Source: Gerris lacustris (Eukaryota; Arthropoda; Insecta; Hemiptera; Gerridae). From it: a DNA stretch of 64,000 bases. The notes beneath the pieces were generated by a model. That model was not told the origin of the DNA, made no database searches, and saw only the letters and a program-made list of their open reading frames with translations. Shown here piece by piece: positions 11,936 to 22,900 of this stretch (the first letter of the stretch is position 1; each line of letters opens with the position of its first letter). The translations under genes were made by a program, and so were the position numbers. The stretch lies in NCBI GenBank assembly GCA_951217055.1, contig OX578279.1:26562173-26626172 (forward strand), given 5' to 3'.

Positions 11936-13926
11936 ATTTAATAGCAAAACTATTAATTAATTTAATACTTTAGTACCCAAGGCAAATAAAGTTACCTTAA
12001 CATAAATTAATATTTGTTTAAAAAATAGATTAATTATTTTAAAAGTTATAACTAGTTTTATAAAAATTTATAGTCAATAACATCTTATTATTATATTTTC
12101 AGTTAATAAAATATTATATTTATCTTTTCTTTTTTTTTATTCAAAAATATATCTATGTATTTTTAAAATAAATAACTATGATTTTGTTAAAATGATAATA
12201 AAATAAATATTTTTAAGCATGTTATAAATACAAATAAAAACTTACCCAATGGAAACAATTTTCTAGACCATAATACATGTCCACATTACATAATGACATT
12301 ATGAACTGAATTAATTGACAAAGAAACATACTGGAAACAACATATTAGACATTAAAACACAAAATGTAATGATATTCATTCACAGACTGATTAAAGACAA
12401 ATTATAAATGCTTTTGAAAATAATAAAAAAAAATAATAAAATAAAAATCTTTGGATTCTTGCACTTATCACAGGATTATAATTTATAACTTATTTCTCTA
12501 GCCAAATTATGTGAGTTTTCAAGTAAATACATCAAAATAAAAATTCAGCATATCTTAATTTAGTTATTAGTAAACTGTTTTCAGTGATTTATTAATTTTC
12601 CTAGTATTTAATATATCCTATAAACGATTAATGTCAAGTTTAGCAGATAATAAAACTATTTTAACTGAGATAATATAGACAGATTATAAACACTAGTCAC
12701 ATATAAATTATTATTTGAAATATATAACATATCTCAATTTATTTCTTTCAAAATCTTATTAAATACTTTTAAGATTAGTTCTAGTTCAACATTTTTTTTT
12801 TTTTTTTTTTTTAAATTAATTAATTTTTTTCTGTGCGGTTAAAACAATTGAAATAACATTTATACAGAAGATGAGCTTCAACTAGTTCAGTGTTCTAGGC
12901 CTAGTATTCACTTGAGTAAATATGTTTAGTGTGAATATTAATAATATAATATACATCACTGGACTGAGTACTGGGCTAAATAAAATAGTGTGGAAAATAA
13001 ATGCGTAAAATTTCCTTAGCCGCAAAAGGCAGAAATTATAAATTCTCTTCTTCTTTAATAAAAAATTATACAGGTTTTTTATGGGTCTCTGATCCCTCAG
13101 GATGTGAGGGCAAAGATATGGAGAGGTTGAGATTATTTTAAAAGATATGTACCAGAGCTTTTCATCCCATTCCATGTAAAATGCATGTTAAAAATATAAC
13201 TCCTGAGAGCATACTAAGCTGTAGAATGAATAAATTGTATGGAAAATGCCATAATTACATTACATAATGGTTGATAAAAAAAAAATTGTGTACCATCCAC
13301 ATCCTCACCAACAGTTAACAATTTCACCTACCAGTGAAATTGGCAGGTGTGACAACCAATATATTATTATTTATTTATTTTTTTTGTTTGTAAATAAAGG
13401 TGTGGCTCAACATTATCAATGAATCGATGATTGTCTGAACATGTATGCCAAATTTCATCAAAAACATCCAGTAGTTTAGGCTCTGCGTTTTCAAAAAACA
13501 CTTTTTGGAACCAAAAAAATAAAATAACCATCAAAATCACATTTTTGCGACATCACAATATAGAATACTGCGTACATGAGAAAGTAAAAAAGGGCCATAA
13601 CTACATTATCACAGTTCTGAAAACAAGGCTGCTCCTTTGAATGCTGCATTAACTAATTGATTTCTCACTACGAATATAATGAGGTAAGAAATTATTGTAT
13701 GTTTATAAATGACAAACATATGAAAAAATACTATTATTAATTTAGGTAAAAATATGTGGTTACTTTTTCACTGTCTTAACTTATAGATAATTAGGACAAA
13801 AAGAAACAAATTTAAATAATGCAAATAGTTAACTAAGTTAAAACATTCCAAAATGCATAAGAAAATACTGTTAGTAAAAAATTTTAACTGCAATTCAACA
13901 TAGTACTAAAAACAGAAGAAGTTATT
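11936..13926. other. Intergenic region between convergent dynein and NAA80 genes
   Basis: Very AT-rich sequence holding the 3' UTRs of both genes. Apart from the dynein AATAAA, homopolymer tracts (polyT near 12791) and a diverged repeat around 13400-13640, I see nothing coding. Confidence 0.6.
11985..11990 (+). terminator. Polyadenylation signal of the dynein heavy chain
   Basis: Canonical AATAAA 50 bases after the stop codon, in the expected position for a short 3' UTR. Confidence 0.65.
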
Positions 13927-16900
13927 TCAACTTGTCAGCTGAATATTTTTTCTCATGTAGGTTTTATTAGAATGTCTATCAACAGGAGGAGCTATGAGGT
14001 TCTTGGGTAGAGGAGGAGGGGGTGGAGCATTCGCACAGACAATCTGTTTACCGTTATCGTTGCTGTTGTCATTCTTATTGTTGTTCTCGTTTACAGAAAC
14101 ATCAATGGGTTCAGGTGTCATATCACAATATCCAAAATAGTTGATTGGCTTACATATTTCATAACCAAGTTTGAAGTAAAAACCTTCTTGGCCTTTTGTC
14201 GATAAAAACATAAACATTTTGCCCCGTCTGTAAAAATAAATGTATAGGAATAATTACAATTGTCGATAGTGAGTTTTATACTACATTATAATAAACAATT
14301 TTAATGAAAAATTATTTCTAAATCAAATAAATTTATTTTATCTTTGGTTAAACTTTGAATCACTGTGTAAAACTATTTAGAGTTAACCCTTTAAGAAGTA
14401 CCAAGTGAAAGCCAAACTTTCTTGCACTAGAATTGCTTTTCTAAATATTGAATCAAGTTTCTTATTGCTCCCCTCAATCAAAGATAATAGGTATTCGAAT
14501 ACAGTAAGAAAAATACAAGTAACATTTTTGTATTTTCCACTTACTGAATGAAATCAATTCAAATCTCATAACAAATTTGCACCTCCATATCTCTTGTCTA
14601 TTGATGAAAATAATAAAATAAAATAAAAATAAATGATAATTAAATAATAATAATAATATATAATTAAATAAGGTCATGGAGGTGGAAAATATTGATATTT
14701 TCATTATTTAGTTTTTTCAACCTAAGTGTATGCTCATGTATGGCCTTTCAACCTTCTCATTCAAACAGCAGTTGCATGCTGCGTGAAAGGTCATGGAGGT
14801 GGAAAATATTGATGAAAATTATTTTCATCAATATTTTCCACCTCCATGACCTTTCACGCAGCATGCAACTGCTGTTTGAATGGCAAGGTGGCCATACATG
14901 AGCATACACTTTGGTTGAAAAAACTACATAAATTGGCCAAGTATAAGCTTTAAGCACAAGATAGCGGCCATTTAAAAGTTTATTTTAGTTGCAACTTTTG
15001 GACTGTTTATTATAATGACGTGTTCATATGCATTTTTACTGCCCAAACGCGATGAAACTACTGTAAAGTAATCAGCCCAATCCGTACTAATAATACATTT
15101 TTAAGATTTTAAGGGAGGAGAAATATATTTTTTTTCCACAAAATATGTGATGTATGAAAAATTTCTTTAAAACTATTTTTGGTTTGACAAAGAGTATATA
15201 AATTTTTTTTTTTTTTTTTTTTAGATTTTTTTCATTGATTTGTTAAAATATAGACCGGCGAGAGGGCATGAAAAATGTAACTTTCAAGGATACAAATATG
15301 TATATATTTGTACTCAGGGCGTTCTCCTCTTTCATTTAACTCCTCACATGACGGATTTTTGTTAAATAAAATACTCCTAGTTTTTGGGGCTCCGCCATCA
15401 TTTTTCTGTTCTTGGGAGTATTACACAAAACTTATTAAACAGACTACAAAGTTTCAAATTTTTGAGCTGGGTACTTTCGAAGATCAGGTGGGTTGCAGAC
15501 AGACACAAGCTCAGGAATGTATTGTTTTTGCCTACGGATCCTAAAAAGAGTTCAATCATGATACACACATTTGATATATGTCAAAATTTTGTTTTTTACC
15601 TGTATCATGATACGCGGATTTGATAGTGTGGACCCAGCTTAAGAGGTAAACAAACACCAAAAGGGATATTGATTTTTCACCGAAAGGTGAGACATGCTTC
15701 GGAGTAATGATTGCAACAATATATGTATTTTTGAAGTGGCAGCTACCTTATATTGTTAAACTGTGTCTTATACTGATAGCTAAAAACTTCATAGTGTTGT
15801 ACTTTAACATAAAAAAAGGAAAAACAACACTTAAAATAGTTTTGTTGTACACCATAGGTTCCCAAAGTGTGTGACAATGCCCCCTGGTGGAGGAGGAGGG
15901 GTGATTATTAGAGGTAATAATTGAAATATATACTTTAAATGATCAAGATAAAAACAAATAATGTCTTTAAAACTACTAAGAGAGCAGAACCATGTTATAG
16001 AAACGTTTTTTTCTGGGATAGGGTGGCATTAATGTAGATTATTTTAGGAACCTATGCTATACACTTATAGAAGCTCTTTAGCTTAAGAACTCAGTGGCCC
16101 AAATTTAATATCTTCACCAAGATCTTTAATAATTCCAAGGAGGAAAACATAAAAGTTTTAACAATAACATCTTCAATTAATATAAAAATTTTCTTACATT
16201 CTACAATATTCTTCAGCATATTCCATAAGAATTTTCCCCCATCCGAAACCTCTGTATTCTTTCCTTATGATAACTGAAAATAATATTAAAAAAAAAAAAA
16301 AAATATCTATATTATATTAATTAAAAAGGTATTTCATTGTAAGTGGTAAAATGGCCAATGAATGGGGGTCTTCCTTATGGTCAATTGCATGTAAGCAAAA
16401 ATAGGCATAAAAATGGAATACAAGTAAGCGTATGATAAATTAATACATAATTTTGTTTTTATCAGGTATTAATGTCACAGGTATGTGTGTGTGGTATTGT
16501 GTTGTTCTAATTTTTTATTTTGAAAAATACTTTTTCCATTTTTTTAAGTAATAATTACTCTTATCTCACAAATATAGGAACATGGGAAACGGTAGACAGA
16601 GCACATGTCACATTACCATTATGTATAACATTAAAAAGCTCTTAAAGAATGCAGTAATTGTAAGTAAAATTTTTTCATATTTTTATTTTTAAGGGGAGGT
16701 AAGATTGGTGAAACTTTTTTTTTTTTAGGTATTTTTACAAAAGCTGCTTAGGTTATAAATAAAATGGAAAACTTATTAATATTTTTTACTATTCTTATCA
16801 AAGATCATTGGAGTGAAAAAAAAAATAGAATATCTTAACACAACGCTGTATTCTAGATTGAGGTAATCGTTGCATTTGAATGGGGATATTTTATTAAAAT

Positions 16901-19900
16901 ACTGCCTTCTATAATGCTGAATATATAATAGTTAACTTTAACACAAGTCACATCGAGCTCCCTATTATTATTTTATTTTAAACAGTTATAAAGTGGTATT
17001 TATTAGTGATTTTTCAGAGAAATGTGTCATTAAGAATTACAGGTGTTTTGGTGAAGTTTTTAAGATAATGGGAGTATCAGAAGCAAAGTTATGAATATTT
17101 TAATATTATAATAATTTTATTTACTATTATATAATATTAAATTTATCTCCCCTGTAAAACACTCTGTTGCAAAGCATGGGTATCCAGTAGTTGATTTATA
17201 AATGTGACACATACAAGTATGTACCTATAAATGTTGTTTTTAACTTTGTAATTATAAATTATGAAGGGAGAAATAATAGAATGATTCCTATGTTAAGTAG
17301 ATTGTCTACAGTCTACATTCTCTTGTAACCTTTTTTGGGCACTCTTTAAGTTTGGTACTCCTTATTTCATTGCAAATTTGACATGACCTGTGTGGGTATG
17401 AAAATTAGACAAAGAAATATTCTGTCCTAATAGTTAACTCAGAAATAATATCACTTTTATATACAGGGTGGGCAAAAAAACCCGCACTTTTAATTTAAAT
17501 CAAATTATAATTATTATTTACTACGGGAAACAGACAGTGAAAAATACACTCCCGCGCCGGGATTTGAACCCGGGTCTCCCATATTTCCAGTACAGATGCT
17601 CTGGCCAACTAAGCTACGCAGGAGAATGATTTTTATTATTATTACCATTTATTGCTTATAAAGTATTACAAAGTATTGTACATTTAAGATTTATAAATAA
17701 TTTCATGCAAATCAGCCTTGAAGGCTGTGGTTCCTCAAGGAGGAAAAAGTTTGGAGTTTGCGGTTTTTGTTTCTTTTTTCCAGTACAAGTTAACAAATAA
17801 AGTATAATAACAATATAAATAACAAATAAAATATAAATAATAAATAAAGTTAATAAATCCTAATTTAAAAAAAGCCTAATTTAAAACCTAGTTCCATGTT
17901 TAAGATTTAATATATACACACTTTTAAAACAAGTTACTTTTAAAACAATCCGATAAAATTAACAAGTATAAATATTTCCCATTTTCCAAAACAGCAATTT
18001 GAAAACCTAATTTAAAACTTAATTTAAAAAACCTAATATAAAACCTAATTCTAAATTTAAAACTTAGTACTCTTTTGAAATAGATTATTTTTTTAACAAA
18101 ACAAAAAACAACATTATACTTGTTTAAAAATAGAAATGATTTGAAAGTTAAAAATTATTTTACTTAAATAGATTATTATTTGTTATTATATATATTTATT
18201 TTATTTTCCTTTCTTTCAAGGAGGTGGGAGCCATACTTGACAGTGTACGTTGGTCATTCTCTTCCACTCAGTTTTCTGGTTGGCCACTCTCATCCAGGTT
18301 GCCCCTCCACATATCTTCCAGAATTCGGAGTCCCATCTTTTCCTTGGCTTTCCTTTCTTTCTTTTGTAGTCTCTAGGGCACCATACAAGGATTTTCTTGG
18401 TCCATCTATTATCCTGAGTGCGGGCTATATGGCCTGCCCATTGCCACTTCCTTCTTGTAATGACTCTTGCTATATCCTCTAGCCCTGTATTTCTCTGAAG
18501 CCATTCTTTTCTTTTCCTATCTCTTTTCCTTACGTTAAGAATGCTCCTTTGCATACATCTTACGACTATTCTTAATCTTTTTATTCGCTGGTTTGTTAGT
18601 GTCCAGGATTCCGAGGCATACGTTAGGACTGGTAGGACTATACTTGTCCATAGTTTCCTCTTTTCTTCAATGTTTACAGAAGATCTAAATAGATTTCTGT
18701 ATTTATTGAAGCTTGACCACGCCAAACTGATTCTTCGAGATATTTCAGCATCGTCGTTATCATCATGTGTTATAACTCTTCCTAAATAAGTAAAACTCCT
18801 CACTCCTTCTATTACATCTCCATTAATTGTAACTTGTCCAGATGTATTTACAAACATGGCTTTGGTTTTGGTAATATTTATTTTTAGGCCTATATTTCTC
18901 ACTTGCTGGATCAATTCGTCTATCATTTTTTGAAGTCTCTGGGCAGAAGTGCTTATTAGGACAATATCGTCTGCAAACATGAGTTTATTGAAGTATTCTC
19001 CGTTTATCCTGCATCCTATATTTTCCCACACTAGATTTCTTAGAGCATATTCTAAAACGGCAGTAAACAATTTGGCAGATGGTACATCTCCTTGTTTTAG
19101 GCCTCTTCCTATGTCTATATATTCCTCCAATCCTTGAAATGTTATTTTAATTTTAGAGTTGTTATATATATACTCAAAAAGTTTGTAGTACTTTTCCTCT
19201 AATTGAAGGTACTTGAGAGTGGCAAGGATTGACTCTGTTGTCACACTATCAAATGCCTTTTCAAAATCTATAAAGAGTAGGCATAGAGGAATCTGGTATT
19301 CGTTTGATTTTGCGATTAATTGTTTTAGCGTAACTATTCCATCTAGTGTGGAGAAATTCTTTTTAAAGCCTATTTGGTCAACCGGAATGGGGTCATCTAT
19401 CAGTTTAATCAATCTTTTAGTTATTATTGCCATGAAAACTTTATATATTACTGATAAAAGGTTTATAGGACGATAATTTTTTATTTCTGCCTTATTTCCT
19501 TTCTTAAATAGTAATAGTAGTCTTGACTCTAGCCATGTTTCAGGTATTTTGTTTTTCTTTAAACATAAATTAAAAAGACTGCATAGTTGAATAGCTAGAG
19601 GACGACCACCTGCTTTTAGGTATTCGTTGATTACTCTGTCTTCTCCACTTGCCTTTCCATCCTTAAGATTTCTTATAATGCTCTCCACTTCGTCATGTAG
19701 AATTTCACTCTCACCTAGATCTATGCTGTTAATTTCTACTTCTTCTTTTATTTGCTCATTATTTTCCTCCTTTTTGTAGAGCTGTTTATAAAATTTGCAA
19801 ATTACTTCTAATATTTCTTCAGCATCTCTCTTTACATTACCATCTTCATCTTTCATTGCCAGTACAGTTTTTCTACCAATTTGATGCTGTCCCATGAGTT

Positions 19901-22900
19901 TCTTCAGGCTTGTCCCAGATTTTATTACTTGCTGTATCTCGTTTATTTCTTTTTCATGTTTCCATTTCTCTATTTCTTTTCTTATTGATTTTGATAGTTT
20001 AGCAAACTCTATCCTGTCTGTAATACCGATTCTCTTTATTCTTCTTCTCCGTTCCATCATTTTTTTAATATTAATTGGTACTTTATTTTTCTTTGCTTCT
20101 ATATTTATGTTTAATTCATTTGAGGTTGTTAATAGTACATCTGTAATATTATTATTAAAGGAGTTCAAATTATTCTTCATTTCTTCAGTAATATTTTCTA
20201 AATTTTCTTTTAATTTCTCTAAATATCCCTTTTCTTCCAGTTCTTTTGTGCTTAGTCTTGACTTATTTTCTTTAGGTTTCCACCTTTTTTCTTTGACTGT
20301 GAGTATAGCGTGTAGGGGGCGGTGATCGCTTCCTATACATATTTTTTCGGTTGGACCTGTATCTTTAATTAGTTCTTTTTTATTTACAATAATATAGTCA
20401 ATCTGATTCTTAGTTTTTCCATTTGGACTGATCCATGTCCACCTGTCTTCTTTGTTTCAGTGTATAATAGTATTCATTATATAAAACTTAAAGCCTTGTA
20501 TAAAATCCACCATTCTGTTTCCTCGTTCATTTCTCTTCCCTAGTCCATATGATTTTTATGATTTTTATAATGATTTTTAACTGCCGTAATCGATAACTAC
20601 TCCCGAATCCAAGCTTTCAATATTCATATACATTTAGACAGTCAATATTTATGACATTAGAACTAAACCAAGAATTAACGCTTATAATTATAAAGTACTC
20701 AATTAGTACCTGTACCTTGTACAATCAATTCGAAATTCAATTTTCCCACACTTTTTTGAACACTTATAGCTCAGCTTCTGTAGTAGATAGAGATATGGGG
20801 TTTGCGGGGTCTGAAAACTAAATTCTTCTACTTTAAATTTCATATCTATAACTTTAAAAACTATGGGGTGAAAGCCAATAGTGGGTCTTAAAATATGGTC
20901 GTCTTTTAGGGTCTTAAAAAAAGTCGTCCGGGTAGTAATCTTGTCTGGTATTATACTTTTGATAGAATAAATTACCATATGGTGAAAGTGGGGGGGGGAG
21001 GGTTTTGTAGGTAAGTGGGAGGAGTCCCTTAGTGTTATAACAAACATTGAAGAAGTGTTAAACACAATGTTGCCTGAAGTCTGGGCAATTCTCTTGCAAG
21101 TATTGAATTGTTTGCAAGGAGTGATGGGAGGGGGGGGGGGGGGGTAACATCTTGCATAAACGTGTAATTTAGCATTTGATCTTTAATTTCAGGCAAAATT
21201 GTGCTTAACCCATCTTAAATGTTTGTTATAACACTGAGGGACTCCCCCCACTTACCTACAAAGAACCCCTCCCCCTTCCACCATATGGTAATTTATTCTA
21301 TCAAAACTATAATACCAGATAAGATCACTACCAGGACGACAACTTTTTATAAGACCCTATTTCAAACTGTCATTGCATTACTTTCACCCAATCATTTTTA
21401 AAGTTGTAGATATGAAATTTAAAGAAGACGAATGTAGTTTTTAGACCCTGCAAACCCCATATCTCTATCTACTACAGAAGCTGAGCTATAAGTGTTCAAA
21501 AAAGTGCGTTTTTTTGGCCCACCCTGTATATAGAAATGTAATAATCCTTTGTCTCAAATTACTTTGGACTGAATATCCCTTTGTCTTAATACTGACTGGG
21601 GGTGCTTAATTTAAGTTTTACCTTATGTCTTTAATTTTACTTTGGTTCCCCTTTCAGAGGGGTACTAAACTAATAGGGTACCCTTATTTATCATTATTCT
21701 CAATTATCAAATGTAACTTTATACATTTTAGTAGTAAATTCACACTTGATTTTTACAAGTGGTATATTTCTTCTTTCAAAACTTACACATGCTATGTTAT
21801 TGAGTGTTTTTAGATAGTTTAAGTTTAAATTACTTGCCAAGCTCTTTCAGTAACCTCCCATCAAAAACCTAAGTACATATTTTAATCTGAAATGCTTACA
21901 TCAATAACAAAGTATTTCTTTAAATCTTACTACACACCTTTCAAAATGAAGCAGGTAGGTTTATACTTAGACCTGTGGGTATTTGGTTTGTTCATCGTTT
22001 TTAAACTAATGCCAAAGAGTGAGAGAGAGAGAGAGAGAAAAAAAAAACTAACACGTATATTTGAATGGTCTATTTTTATTCCCTACTCTCCATGATTAAA
22101 TTTTTAAAAAGAAAAAAAATTGATTAAAACTTTAGAGTAATCTCTTATCAACTAATTCTTTATGGAAGGAACACAGAATTCATTATGTTGAACAAGGACA
22201 CAAAGGTTTGGAGACATTCAATAAACTTTTAATTTGTATGCATATAAAACATAAGTACACACCTTAATTGAACATTACGATATTTTGGTTTATACCTTAA
22301 CACTGAAGAATGGTAGGAATCTAACTATTGTATATAGTTAACTATTGCATTTAAAATTAATTGATTGATTTCGCCTTAGGGTACGATTTTCGGAACATGT
22401 GTGTCAAAATTCATTAAAAATCATGTTCCACAATAGACTAATGAAAAACTTTTTTTTAAATAAAAAAAAACAAAACAGCACTTTTTTGAACTAGAAGGAG
22501 CTTAAATATTAAAATCCATGAAATCAAATTTGTATCCCATTACAATACTTCCTCTATACATCATCACCAACAGTTCCGTAAATGGCCCAAGGAGACATCA
22601 CCCAAAAGTTTAAAAAACAACGTAATTTCAATAATTCATACATCAGTCCAATAAATATTTTTTAAAAGGTTAAAATACATAGACTATTTCAGGCCACAAA
22701 AAAGTTTTTGGGGGGTTTTGTATATGTATACAGGGTGGTCCAAAAGTTTCTCCCTCAAAGGTCTCCCCCCCCCCTCCCTCTTAACTTATGAACAGTTTGA
22801 GATAAATTAATGAAACTTGAGGGATCCGTACCGTGTAAAGGGAAGTTTGTTTTCATGCTATCCCCCTCTAGGGGCAACCACCCACTTTGCCCCCTGGCCA

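Larger units (their letters stand above)
17462..21530. mobile_element. Long-TIR fold-back element split by a retrotransposon insertion
   Basis: The outer left end (17462-17491, TACAGGGTGGGC then AAAAAAACCCGCACTTTT) continues at 20745-21060, after a 3.25-kb insertion. The full left arm is mirrored by the right arm at about 21215-21530, ending GGCCCACCCTGTATA. Landmark inverted pairs are GAACACTTATAGCTCAGC (20758-) with its complement near 21480, and ATATGGGGTTTGC with GCAAACCCCATAT. Arms are about 310-340 bp, with G- or C-homopolymer expansions in each. No transposase is visible. Confidence 0.8.

Noticed and set aside
14692..14957. Two overlapping small ORFs on opposite strands with the same peptide
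   Set aside because: They are produced by the palindrome reading identically on both strands, not genes.
17551..17624. Functional tRNA gene (also 29814-29887)
   Set aside because: The cloverleaf is convincing, but there is an extra base before the A box and weak anticodon pairing. The same non-tRNA body and tail follow in several copies, so these are SINE heads.
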